A DNA stretch of 64,000 nucleotides. Origin: Hydractinia symbiolongicarpus (taxonomy: Eukaryota > Cnidaria > Hydrozoa > Anthoathecata > Hydractiniidae). How positions within the stretch are numbered: the stretch's first letter is position 1; each line of letters opens with the position of its first letter. The notes under the pieces were generated by a model. It made no database searches and was not told the origin of the DNA. It worked only from the letters and a program-made list of their open reading frames with translations. A program made the position numbers and the translations under genes. Location of the stretch: the NCBI RefSeq assembly GCF_029227915.1, contig NC_079885.1, positions 11,273,001 through 11,337,000 of the forward strand, in the 5' to 3' direction. This document shows positions 10,079 to 21,945 of the stretch, in pieces.

Positions 10079-12622
10079 TATAAACTATTTCCCGGTGAAG
10101 AAGTAACTGTATAGCTAAATAAGTAGTTGTAGGTGACGAAAAGCTACCAAGCTCCCGCTCTATGTGAAAAAATATAACCTTTGGATTTAAATTTAACATA
10201 AAGTAGTACAAAAGCAATTAATCCTTGAAAAAGATGCATAAATACAGCGTTCTAATTTTGGAAAATTCATTGTGTGTCTAACTTTATGTTTACAATTCCT
10301 AAATAAAAATTAGAATGTTTCGTTTTGTTGAAAGATAACATTTGAAATCCACTTGTTATTAAAGTGGTTACATGCTAAAAAATTCTCGAATTTCTTTAAA
10401 ATTTTTCATCGAAGAATACAGAAATTAAGATATCGGTTTGCGTCAATTTTTTGAAACTAAGGAAATAATAACGACCATTGATATCATACTTTTCTTCTAC
10501 ATTTTGGGTGTTTATTTACCCATTCTCAAGTGTACAATTTCATTTTTTTTACAAATATACTACATATATGCCTAGTTGAACAATTATTTAAACCATATCA
10601 CAAAGAGTAATAGTGCCGACTTAATAGCTTTATTCAATGAAGACTATATCTCAATATAAAGCGGATTTCTTTGATTTCGAGGTGGTAAGTATTCTCACCA
10701 GAAGCTAGAACGTCAAAGTCGGCAAACAGTGCGGGATACGAAATGAAGATAACACGCAGCTGATTTTACTTTTCATAGAGAGCTGACCTTCTGGGATGGT
10801 GTTTCACAGTCGAGATTATATAATTCAGTTAAAGATCTTAGGCGCTAGCTCCTTGAAGGTCGAAATAATGCTTTCGCATATTATTACTTTATCAGTAAAT
10901 CATGGAGTTGTAGAAAAAAGCCGTAAAACACATTTTTGTCCGTTGGACTGTTGCAACCACTCTTATAAGAAGATTTTAAAATTCCAGCACACAAATAATA
11001 CAAGGCATTCCAGACAAGTGTTTGGTCTCTGTTTCGACCGAAATAAATTTACATTGTTAAATCTCTTTGAGAATAGATGGCTTGCCAATGTTGACAAAAG
11101 TTAAAAAGTTTGGTTTTTTTTTGCACATGCGCAAGCATTTATTTAGGCGGAAAATATAAACAACAGACCACAGTAATCAAAGAAATCCATCCAAAAAATA
11201 AATATTCACCCATTCAAATTAATGAAATTTTTTAAGAAGAATTAGAAGAATATAGTTAAAATTTTATTCTAGTTTTTATTTCAAAAAATCTTTAATCTTC
11301 ATTAATAACCAATTTAGCCTGTGCGAGTCCTGCTTTTTTACCTACAAAAAAGTGCGCGCATGCCCATTGTCACGTCACGCGGGAAGTGGTCTATAGAAAA
11401 ACACAGTTCCTATATTGACATTCGTGAGGAGTTAGCAATTGTACAACTGTTTTGGAAGTAATGTACAGGGTACTTGAGTTACCCTGCACGCACAAAGATT
11501 GTACACATAAGTCTGATACTTATACAGAAGTATCACTAAAGACTGTTTACAAAAAGAGGACAACTTTGACGTTGTTTGATGCTGTTCATAAACAGGGAAG
11601 CTTAACTACTCCTTTTAGTATAGTTGCGTTCACGGTAAAGCTAGCTATTTATCAGTAAGAAAAGTTCAATGAGTCAAGTTTGAATGTTGCACGGCTAGAG
11701 TAGCTATAAAATGACGATTTAAAACCTGATAGGGTAATTGCAAATATGTTTATAATGTTCATTATGTTACGTCATATTATCGTATTTTGTGGGTATGTGC
11801 AAAATGGTTGCACCAAGCTTCTGTTCCAACTAAGGCTCCGATGAAGTATGAAGGAGTTCCTTATAAAAGAAACTTTTGATGTGCGATATGAAAAACCGTG
11901 CTTTCCGTTTAGAAATTAAAGTAATGACTTGAAACTTTGCAGGATATGATTTTGGACTGGTCTAATAAAAGGTACTAGAATTTTTTTTACTATTACCATA
12001 GTTCCTGAGTTCCTGAATTTTTAATAAATACAGACTCATTGCTGAGATGAATACAATAACCTGCACACTAAACTTTATAGCGAAGTTTTGGCTGTTCACT
12101 GTTGTAGGGAAATAATAAATGCTTAAAAGTCTAAAAGTGCGCTTTTCCGCAAAGGAGTTTATTCGCTACCAGTTTCTAGTTGTTCTGTTCGTTCCTGTCG
12201 GTTCTCTGGTCGTGTTGTATAGTCTGCTTGTTCGCTGCTTCTTCTCTGTTTGTGCTGTGAAGACTAGTGCTTACCAAATTTAGTTTTTACGTGTTAAAAG
12301 CAACTTCTCCAGATTATCGGAAAACGCGGAGTATCGCCAGGAATGCTTTTTCGTTTAGAAGAGTCAAGATGACACGTTACAAATAGATTGTCTCGTCAAA
12401 TTTACTGAAAAAAGAGGTAAAATACTCTCATTTAAATGTTGAACTCATTTATACTTTAGCACGGAATATCTGTTTTTCCATGAACTACTAAAAGTATCAA
12501 AAAACTTATTTTGCTTCTCCAGTTTTCATTTCTAAGAGAGGTGAAAAATTTGAGTAGATAACCACAGAGCTGGAGCTTCCAACGAAACGGTACTAGTCTT
12601 CTCACTGATACAGCCCTCTTAA
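10079..12622. other. Intergenic, no gene recognised
   Basis: Two open frames of 102 and 68 codons (10796-11104 and 11452-11658) have no recognisable domain and no codon character that stands out. A short inverted match (GGATTTCTTTGATT near 10663 and its complement near 11175) could mark the ends of a roughly 530-bp MITE, but this is weak. Confidence 0.3.
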
Positions 12623-13830
12623 GGCTAAAAAACACGGTAAGTTTAAACGGACTATTTAAATACAAGATAAAAAAATTACCGTGTAAACAGGAAAGATGTA
12701 CAACTTGACAAAATGATTAATAAGCTATTGTTTAAACTAAAGATTTTAGCATATTTTTTTTCGGTTTCTAATAACAACCTTTTTTTTCTTCTACCATTAT
12801 CCCTGTTCCCGCTATAGCAAAAACCCCAACGGAAGATTTACATGCTTTTTCTTTTGTATTCATTATGAAAGTAGAGCTTTTAAAAAAACTTATACATTTT
12901 ATCTCACCTTTTATCTTAAAGGAGAGGCGAATAAGAAACTATTTTGTGGCAGACAGAAAATAAATTTTAAGCGAGAGAAAAATATATATAGATTTCTAAA
13001 TCCTAAAATCTGCTGAACTACTATAATACCAAATAGAAAACTATATTTCACGACTAACTACCTATATATCTTTCTAACAATGTCTTTACAGAAATTCCAT
13101 GGCTGTACCGGGTGAAAATAAGTAGTTTCTTAATGTACTTTTTAGTAAAAATCAAAAATAACATCTTTTACTTAAGATAACCAAGGATATTTTACGTACT
13201 GTAGTAGTAACAGCTTTTTATAACATTTAAACTTCTCTGAAGTAAAGAAATATCTGTCATAACCAACAACAATATTTTTTCATGTTTTGAGACCCTTTTC
13301 CACAACATACTACCAACTTCGAACGATAAAGTTTGTTATCATGAGATGGTGCCAAATTTGAATAAATATACAAACCGGAAACCTTCAATAACAAATCGAA
13401 CGTGCAATATGGTGGCTTCATCTTTCTTCCTTGGTTATTTACTTTTTTTTATCTTTACTCGCTATTTTATTCGCAAGTTAAGTAGTATAAAATAACAAAA
13501 AAATGTTAAATCACCTGTGTACATTGACTCCGTGATCATCACGATGAAGAGAAACATATCCTATTGTTTTTTGAAAAATGCGTAAAAATACTCAATTATA
13601 AATAATTCAGCACTCACAAAAATGTAAACAAAATGATGTATGGTTTATAGTTCTAGTTCATGGAGCAGGCGAGCAAGCCAATCAGTCCGGTCTTTAAAAT
13701 CAACACTTTTATTCAGCAGCCGTGCCTCAGCGCAGTTCGCCTCTCCTTTAACGTGCTAGCAACTAAACGAAACTTATAAATTTTTTCTTACAACTAAGCG
13801 GTCTGTTTAAACTTACCGTGTATTTTAGCC
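12623..13830. mobile_element. TIR transposable element, copy 2, inverted relative to copy 1
   Basis: The ends read GGCTAAAAAACACGGTAAG at the left and, in reverse complement, GGCTAAAATACACGGTAAG at the right, each continuing into TTTAAAC. The left 200 bp matches the reverse complement of the right end of the element at 2960-5223, and the right end matches its left end. No transposase frame was found. At about 1.2 kb it is shorter than copy 1. This length difference could be due to insertions in copy 1. Confidence 0.65.
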
Positions 13831-15228
13831 TACACATTAGGTATACCTTACGATAATATTTTCGCCTGTACATTTAATATCACTATTGCATAGATCTTAA
13901 ATAATATTCCTTCCTTCCTTAAATATTATATTATTTTACTTTCTCAAGAATTTTGAACAGTACTTGTTGAGGATTGACACTGCATACACAGTTGCTAGGT
14001 AACATAAAAGGAGAACTCTTTACAATTAATAGCTGATAACAATGCAATTACAATTTAATTAAAGCAATTACTGCTTTGACCAAAAATATGAAAATGAAAA
14101 TGAGTTTTAATAATTAGTGTAATTGTTATCTATATTGTTTAGTTTGTATTTCGTTTTTCTTGGCCGGCTCATTTGCATCAAGATTAATATCAAATCATGA
14201 ATTCAAATTCATCTATATAGGTTTTGACTTTGTATTAAACAAATACTTACCGTTGATCAAGGGCGCAGACCTCACAAGCTCGATCTGTACTTTTGACCTC
14301 AGGCTTTATATTTTACAGCATTAAAACAGGTCGGCATTCGTTATACAATCTGACTGCACCTTATTCGACAAAAAGATCTTCAGAAAAGTCAAAGCTATTA
14401 ATATTAAGTTGTTTTTTACTAGTCACCAAAGAAAAAAATATGATCGATTTTGTGATACTTTTAAAATTCATGATCGTTTGAAAAAAAATCGAATAACTTT
14501 TATTTAACAAATTCGAATAACTTTTATGTGAATTGAAGCGAAACGATGATTTTAGGTGAGCTACTTGTCGTATTTTCTTTCGTGTTGTAGAAATTCTTCT
14601 TTTTTTTTTGGTTGCGTTTTTATGGTACTATTTTAATATCAGTTTCAGTATCGGTCGTAATAACGTTTTCCTAATTATATTTTCTTCTTTTTTATTATAA
14701 ATACGCGTTGGTCCGTGACATTTGCGCATTCTATTTCGCACAATCCACAGAAGTCCGTGCTTGGCTTAGCCTTTCTTTGTCTCCGGTACAAAAATTAAGC
14801 CAATAAGTACCAACCACATATCTCTGCATACGATGGAAGTCTTGAGCTAAAGTTCTGAAAATGTCCTGATCGGGGGTTTGCATGTAGCAGAAAACATTTT
14901 ATTTTTAAGAAATACAGTGTTATATGCTCAAACTATTTTAATTATGGAAGACTCACTGATGTTAGCCAACTCCCTACACTATATTTGAAAAGATATGGGG
15001 TGAAGAGCCTGCAAGGAAAAGAAAACTATCAAAGAACAGGCAGGCATTACCTTGAGCATCCAAAAAGCGAAAGTTAGGCAAAATATCGACACCTACAAAA
15101 TATGAAGCGTTTATAGGATCAGCCAGTGAAGAAGTAAAAAAAGAAATTATAACACCAGATACTGTCAGTGCTTTTGATTTTAGTGTCAGCGTTGATTTGA
15201 CATCACCGTAATCTTCCCTAGCTAGTTT
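13831..15228. other. Intergenic and possible flank of a decayed transposon
   Basis: AT-rich. A 97-codon minus-strand frame at 14974-15267 abuts the transposase remnant but has no domain I recognise. It may be antisense noise over the decayed upstream part of the transposon. Confidence 0.3.
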
Positions 15229-15566
15229 TGTTCTTATCACGTCAGGTAACCTGTGTTTTGTCCCCATTTGTTCGTCAAAAAAGACAGTTTACTCCATCAG
15301 AGGTGTATCATGGTAAACGGATCCACATAGAAAGAGTGATGGGAAGATTAAAGGAATCTAAAATGCTTAGTAATACCTTACCAATACTAATGAATGATCT
15401 ATGTGATCACATTTGGACAATAGCTGGGGCAATAATAATTATGCAACCACTTTATACAAATAATTTTGTATTAATACAAATAAATACAAATAATATTCAA
15501 CTACTCCCTTTAATTTGCAGAGAAATGTTAGACTTTACAAACACCATCATAAACGGCTTTTTTTAA
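15229..15566 (+). pseudogene. C-terminal fragment of a DDE transposase (DDE_4/ISL2EU type)
   Basis: Residues about 10-75 of this frame contain PFVRQKRQFTPSEV followed by RIHIERVMGRLKE, then hydrophobic helices ending in IIIMQ. The pattern RIHxERxxGRLK is the last catalytic block of DDE_4-type transposases, where the Glu is the third acidic residue. Only the end of the protein is left. The two catalytic Asp blocks are not found upstream in any frame, so this is a fragment. It converges with the YqaJ-like fragment 600 bp downstream. That pairing is characteristic of ISL2EU (IS4EU) elements, which encode a transposase and a YqaJ nuclease. Confidence 0.65.
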
Positions 15567-16142
15567 AGCAACACATTTAAAAAAAAAAAATTTTTTATGG
15601 CATAGACGGCATAAAGCTGAAATTCCTTTGCTTTTACGGCAAACCGTACCAGTACCATTATTATACAGTGTGTTTCAAATGTTTTTTTATGAAATTAATA
15701 ATTTTAAAAGCATCACAGGGCTTTTAATATATATACTTTTAGGGAAGAAAGTGTTTGCAGAAAGAAACTTTTGTGGTTCTTCGAAACAACATTTTGTGAG
15801 GAAAACTTTTGCAAATTTCCCGCATACACTTTCTTCCTTTACAGTATGTAAGGCATACTAAGTCTATCGGTGTATGTCTACATCATGCAGATTACATATA
15901 AAATCAGATATATACACCATACCTGTATTTTTTACAAATCAATGTTATTTTTAAATTTGTGGCTTTAAGAAAAACCGTTTTATTAAGGCATGGGCACACA
16001 AAATTTGTTTGAGACAAAATTTTGATCAGGATTGGGAAGAGAGCAGCTGTTCTAATTCTTTTTGTATCTGATTACTGTCACTTATTGAAATATAATCAAC
16101 AATTTCATTTATATAAAACATCTTTGAATATATATTTGGTGG

Positions 16143-16385
16143 CTATTTCTGCACTATACATCTTTGGAAGTGCATATGTGCTAAAAAAAATTGTTCCAAT
16201 CGAGGCACTGATTTATTCAAATAAACATTGTTTTTTTCCACTATAATTGTGAATGATTCTTGTGGTATAAAATAAACAACAAAGTCAGCATAAGTCGCTC
16301 CAGTTAAATACATTTGATGCTGAGTTTGTGTGAAATAAGGATGGCCAGGTTTTAAGGTATAGATAACTACAGATGTGGCAAACAT
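16143..16385 (-). pseudogene. C-terminal fragment of a YqaJ-type exonuclease
   Basis: The frame contains LKPGHPYFTQTQHQMYLTG, then ADFVVYF, and ends with a helix around PRLEQFFLAHM. The string HPY(F/Y)xQxQxQM followed by DFVVY is the conserved C-terminal part of YqaJ/lambda-exonuclease-like nucleases. In this fold the Gln-rich helix follows the catalytic Asp/Glu-x-Lys residues. The N-terminal two-thirds with the metal-binding acidic residues is missing. The frame faces the transposase remnant at 15.2-15.6 kb, so I infer both come from one decayed ISL2EU-type transposon. Confidence 0.6.
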
Positions 16386-17099
16386 GGCATTAATGCAAGA
16401 CTTTAATTGTTAAATGAAAATATATTTTTGAGTAATATATTCATGTTAATTCAATAAAAATTAGTTGGAGTAAAAGCAGTCTTGTAAATTCTTGATTTTT
16501 TCTTCGCTTGCAGTGGAAAATCGTTCCATATCGCTTTAATCTCCCAAGAATATTTATGTATGCTTAATAAGTACCGCTGATGTATAATAAGTTAAACAAT
16601 CGAATTAAACACAAAACTCCTTCAATGCGCTATATTACCTCACTAACCTAAAGTCACAGTTAAAGTAAAAATCTTTACGGTGGAGAGCACTGGCACTTTT
16701 ATTTTAATGACTATGTCGAAACAAAAGAATAATTGAACTGTGAACTGCGAACGTTAACAATTATAGGTTTAAAATTGGGAGAAAAAAATGTTATACTAAA
16801 TATCTCCAAAAGTACACAATGTCGAGAAAAAAATTAAAAATCGTTTTCAGATCAATGTTTTGTGATCCCCAAAAAGCAAACAGCAAGCATGAAAACCTAA
16901 TAGTTTTGTAAATGAGTTTGTAGGAGAGGGGTCATTTTTTATCTGCGTCTATTAAACCTTCAAACTTTATTTTTAAAAAAAAATTTTTTATACCATTATA
17001 TAGGAAGTGATAAAAGCTTTCTAAAAATATATACATTAATATATCAAAATAAAGTTTTTGTGAATTAATAGCATTTTAAAATATTACACTTTTTTTGTA
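16386..17099. other. Intergenic, nothing recognised
   Basis: AT-rich DNA. It may hold the decayed end of the transposon described to its left, but no inverted terminus was identified. Confidence 0.3.
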
Positions 17100-19525
17100 T
17101 ACTCACGCCTTAACCTAAGTTAATTTTTTATACGCATTTGTCACAGCTTCGCACATTTTGATTAGATACATCATGAAACAAAAATAAACAAAAATAAACA
17201 AAATCTTACATTAAGTGAGAATGTCAATCGCAAATGGAGTAAAAGCAATACCGACTTTCATACAGCGCAGTCTGGGCACGAGTAACGCGCTTGTATGGAC
17301 TAATATTTGCCTGTTTTTGTTTCACTCGATAGCCCAGTTAAGTTTCTCTGCCACTTTCTCACAAGGAATTATTTGTGTCATACAGAAAAAGGCAGTATGT
17401 GTAACGTTCTGTTATTTCTTTTCTAATTCTTTGCATTTTATACTAACGTTTAACTTTTGAATAACGTGTTGATATGGTGCTGCTAGTCCTCTCTGTGGCA
17501 TATATTAACTTTATTAAAACGCTTCAAGTAAGAACACTTACAGTTATTCACTTTTACAAAGTCCAAAGTTGGGTGATGGTACAAAGGGTATTTTTATCTA
17601 TGTGGCTGCAGAGCAGTGAGCATGGACTGAAGTACTTGTTAAAAAATACATGACGCATCTTATCCTTATAATCAAACTTCATGGTATAAATTAAATATAG
17701 CTAGATGACTGAAACCACCAATGTAGAATATATGCTTGGCTATGGCTACCTAGAAAACCAGGACAACCAAACATGAATTAAAGCTAGCTAATTGTAGCAA
17801 AAGTAGAAGAAATGGATATTCCAATATCAAGCTGAAAGAATCAAGATATGGATAACCATCAAAGACCATAGACAAATTTGGACGAAAGGTTATTAAAAAA
17901 GCCACGACTGCATGTCGCTTATATTGTCCTAATTACGTGATTATCTAAAAGCCAATATTTAACTCCACCGACTACATAACTCTATGGTTTAGCATCTCGT
18001 GAAATAACTTTGTTGTGATTGAATGGGAAGTCATCGGATGAAAAGCAATTAGTAGAAACATTCATTAAACATCCATTAGCTACTATAATTTTGATGATTC
18101 GTTGCAGACAAAGACATGGAATAAAGACATAATTTCAGATAATGTATAAGGAAATGAGACAGATTCATAGTCAATTCCGTTGGGTTTAAAATTTAAATTT
18201 TAAGTTTTTTAAATTTCTAATTTAACTTTTTCTGGCTAACTGTTTTCTTTTTTATGAGTTTTTTGTGGGTGCAGGTAATCTTTAAAAGAAGTGATTTTTA
18301 CAGAAAGAAATTTTCATGATTTTTTTTTCTTTAGTTTACAAGTTCACAACAAATTTTAAGAATCAGTCATGTATTAATAAGTATAAAGAGAACATTTTCT
18401 TATATTCATGTAATTTTGCTATGATTTCTTTCCAACCTTATTCCATCTCTGTCAGAAAAGTTTGACCTACCACCCCCTTTTAATACTAGATTCCTAACCA
18501 ATTTATATAAACAATATTAAATTTTGGCTAATCTGGCAATTTTAGAGTTTATTGCAAGAATTAATTTTTTTAAATTTCTGGCATAGCTATATATATATGA
18601 TTTTTCATTTGCTGGACTTGTGTATGTTTTAGGAAAACTACTTCTCGGTATTTATACATTATTAACTAAAAGATGTCAAATGTTGATGAAGATTTTTGCA
18701 TAAAACATTTTTGCTGATGCTGAGGACTTAGTAAAAATCAGTATTGTGAAATAACGAAAATTTTATTGTAGACAAAAAATGAAAAACTTTGTGGTAGCAA
18801 TTTTTGTGGATAATAGATTTTAATTTTTTTTGTATATTTAGGGTTTATGTAACTAACAGCTAACATAATGATAATATAACAAAAGTAGTTACAGTGATGT
18901 TTTTCCTGTCCTTGTGCACTGGCCAGACTAACTAAAGCTAACTGGTTTAAACTACAGCTAGCTTTCGTCAGCTAAGCTAGCTAGTAGGTAGCTAACAGCA
19001 CAACTGCACTTGCTTACTTTTAAAATATAGTGGTAGTAATTATTGGAGACAATACTTTTTAAAGATAACCATAAAAATTAGCAATGTGGTGCCAACAATA
19101 ACATTTCTTTCTGGTTTAACACGTTGGACACTTCACTTTTATTAGCTAGGCTAACCTTGACGGAATCAACAGATTTTAGTCTTGAATTTTGTGTTTTTTT
19201 TGGATAGAATACTGTCCATAAACCATTAAAGACCACTCTTCTTTGATTTTAGTGTTATAACAGTAAAGCCTGGAGGCATAAAATTTATTTTATACTTCCA
19301 TGGGTAAAACAAGTTAAATTTTCTGTTAATGTTGTTGTTCTTTTCTACTCGCGCTACCATTATGAATAAATTTGTCCCTACAAGTGCTTTACTAGTGCCT
19401 GGACTGCGCTGTATGAAAGTCGGTAATATATATCTTAAGCAACTGAAGTATATTCTCACGAGAATCCACAAAAAATTCAGAAAAAAAAAGAAGAAAAACT
19501 TTTTTATGAACGTCATTGATTTCCG
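17100..19525 (+). repeat. Third copy of a dispersed repeat, split by a TIR element
   Basis: 17100-17248 aligns with 31393-31515 (arm A) and with the reverse complement of about 62386-62500 (arm B). Shared tracts include AGTTAATTTTTTATACGCAT and TTAAGTGAGAATGT. 19424-19525 aligns with the continuation in arm A (31548-31630), sharing ATCTTAAG, CTCAC(A/G)AGAAT and TATGAACGTCATT. The 2.2 kb between them is the element at 17249-19423. The homology to the arms stops outside about 240 bp, so the unit is a dispersed repeat and not a third segmental duplicate. Confidence 0.6.
17249..19423. mobile_element. 2.2-kb TIR element nested in a dispersed repeat
   Basis: The left terminus begins ACCGACTTTCATACAGCGCA. 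The right terminus in reverse complement begins with the same 20 bases and continues similarly for about 52 bp, with a handful of differences. Flanks on either side are the two halves of the repeat described at 17100-19525, and arm A gives the empty site. No transposase frame is visible inside. The 81-codon and 96/74-codon frames at the two ends simply reflect the inverted repeats. Confidence 0.65.
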
Positions 19526-19610
19526 CCATCGCCACGCGGGGCGGAATCTTTAAAATCGCTGGATGGAAGATAGAGATATATATAGATATGTAGAGACAGC
19601 ACAGAGCCTG
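19520..19610 (+). repeat. GGCGGAA hairpin repeat, copy 1
   Basis: TTCCGCC and GGCGGAA form an inverted repeat around a GC-rich loop at 19521-19545. CTTTAAAATCGCTGGATGG follows, then AGATAGAGA and AGAGCCTGGA. The same order occurs at 47137-47215. It looks like a conserved terminus of an unidentified element family. Confidence 0.45.
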
Positions 19611-20330
19611 GAAGCGGCGGGTAGTTAGTCCCAGTATAGATACTGTGTACTTTTTCAGTTCATTGCATAGTTTACAGGCTAATAGTTTTCAACCAATGAC
19701 AATACAGTATTAACATTTTCGACCCGTCCCAAAGTCGCAATTTTTTAGGTAGCCAGAAAGCCAATTTTCTTGCTGGTGAAAGAGTAGAACTGCTATATCT
19801 GCATTAAAAAAAACGATGAAAAAATACGTGTTAATATTGAATTGTCTGTTAAACGTTCCAGAACCAACCGAACATACCGAAAAGTTTAGATAGGTATCAC
19901 CTAGAACATTCCAAATAGCTAGCTAGCTAGCTAACATTGAAGAAATTTTAAATTTTGGTGGTGTTGAACTGAATTATAGGTAATTAATATTTTAATTTAA
20001 AACTTCCCTGTAGATACAGTATTTTTCTAACTTAACAGGGAATAGTATTTTAAGTATCTAGGCTACATATATAAATCTTTAAATATTTACAAAGTTATGC
20101 CATGCCATCATGATGTATGCTGACTGGGAAAAAATAAAGTATCGCTAGCTAGCTATATGTACCACTTTTGCTAATTACATACCTTCCAACACTGGAATCC
20201 TGTAAAATGGGAGATTGGGTGAATTTAGTTTAGGGTTTCTGTGAGGTGCTGCCATAGTTAGTGCCAAGGGAAAAAATTTAAGATTTTGAGCCTCACTCTA
20301 GATCCTAAGAAAGATTTTGTTGAGTTTAGA
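19611..20330. other. Intergenic; AGCT microsatellite
   Basis: AT-rich with a (TAGC)n run at about 19917-19934 and another near 20143-20153. No gene was recognised. Confidence 0.35.
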
Positions 20331-20897
20331 AGAGGTTGCCGATAAGCTGCAAACGCCCGCATATGTGGAGGCGAATTTGAGAAATTTTCGAATTAAATTG
20401 GCCCAAAACCGCCTGCACTTTCACGAACTCGCCTGGAGCATTCCTGAAGTGCAATTTTTTGTAACATGCAGACAAGGGTGCCGACTCGCCGAAAACGCTG
20501 TGTATGTCAGGGCGGCCGTAGGCGTTCTTTTCGGGGTTTTCGTCTGTAACCGGCCTAAAAAGCCTGGGTCTGTCTGAAACCGCCTGAAATGCTACGCTGG
20601 CAAGCTCCTTGGTTCTCATTTAAATTCTTACAAGAAGAAGGAAGGTGCTATTTTGTCGTCGTACTTACAGTTTATTATTTGTTGGATTTTATTACTGCTA
20701 TTTATGAAATAAATGATATGGAAAACAGTCTTCCACTACCATTCCTCAAAATTAAAAGAATAAATTATACATGGTAATAAATGTTTAAAAAATGTTGTTT
20801 CGGGTTGATCTCGGGTTTCTCCAGGCGAAATTTCGAGTTTTATTGAATTGCCAGAACTCGACCGACAGGTGGCGTTTCCGGCAAGTCGGCAACCTCG
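20331..20897. mobile_element. Possible MITE with GAGGTTGCCGA termini
   Basis: AGAGGTTGCCGATAAGC at the left and, in reverse complement at the right, ACGAGGTTGCCGACTTGC, both followed by AAACGCC, form imperfect inverted termini. A third GGTGCCGACTCGCCG copy lies near 20477. The segment is richer in GC than its surroundings, which explains several overlapping open frames. I do not regard these frames as genes. Confidence 0.4.
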
Positions 20898-21339
20898 TTC
20901 ATGCAGTCGATAGTTGAAAGAAGGCACTTGAAGATAAAGAAGTTAATAAAGTTAATATATAAGTTTTTATCAAGTAAATTTTATTGAAAACTATCGAAAA
21001 CAGTTCTTTTAAGAACTTCACTACCATTATATTATGTAAGTTTATTATTTAATTTTGTGAATCATTATAAGTGTCCCTTTTTCTTTGCTTTTTGGAGCAT
21101 TATTCGGGTCTATACAGGTTTTTGTCAGGCAAATACTTGAGTTTTTTCTCAAAACACCAAACTTGCTCGAAAACACCTGCACTTTTTACGGCATATGCAG
21201 CTTAATAACACCCTCGTTGGTTAAGGGGCTGCTGAAAACAATTTTGGGCCCTGTTTGTGGGATATCGTCGTGTATTTCACGGACGGAAATCCGCTAAAGA
21301 GGGGGAGGGAGGTCGTCTGAATCCTAACTGCAATATACT
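20898..21339. other. Intergenic, nothing recognised
   Basis: No gene or clear repeat. A 70-codon open frame at 21085-21297 has no recognisable domain. Confidence 0.3.
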
Positions 21340-21945
21340 GCTAACAGGGACAAAAAAAAGCCCCTTAACGTGTATACCTAACGTAAATGTATGGTTTTTA
21401 TACAATGAAATGCGATATATAAAGGTAGGGTGACCCTATGAATGTCGCCATGGGTAAACTATTAGTTAGCCATATTTTGTTCGTTTGTCAGTTCGTATTT
21501 TGTCTGTTTGTCTGCCAAAAGCGTCTTGTGTAAAACCACACAAAATGTAATGCGATACATTATGGGCAACCCTGTGAATTTTTCCATTGGTAAACGATTA
21601 GTATATATTATTAATAGCCATATTTTGTCTGTTCGCTGGACACCCTTTTGTATGTATAGGAGTCTATACTCTATAATAATAATAGCCATATTTTGTCTGT
21701 TTGTCTGCCAAAAGCATCTTGTGTAAAATCACGCACAAAATGAAATGTGTTATATAAAGGACGGACGACCCCATGAATTTTTTCAGGGTTAACAATTATA
21801 TAGTCTTTTTATTGATACTAGACGTATTTTGTCTGTTTGTCGACTAAAAGGGACTTGTGTAAAACCACAAGCGAAATTAAATGTAATACATAAAGGACGG
21901 GTGACCCCATGGATTTTTCCACACATAAACGATATAGCATGATAT
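21340..21945 (+). mobile_element. Degenerate head-to-tail array of mini-Helitrons
   Basis: Four repeats of a 130-200 bp unit. Each runs from an AATAGCCATATTTTGTCTG-like start (near 21468, 21613, 21685, 21826), through CTTGTGTAAAA and AAAACCAC tracts, to a GGGTGACCCCATGGATTTTT-like end (near 21428, 21567, 21765, 21897). These are degraded forms of the termini of the mini-Helitrons at 53.3-53.6 kb, whose ends are GGGCGAACCCGTGGA and TCTCTATAATAATAGCCG. The hairpins and CTAG ends are eroded here, so the array is older. Confidence 0.55.

Noticed and set aside
20317-20927. Overlapping open frames on both strands near 20.3-20.9 kb
   Set aside because: They are explained by the raised GC content of an inverted-repeat element. 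No domain was recognised and both strands are open over the same bases.
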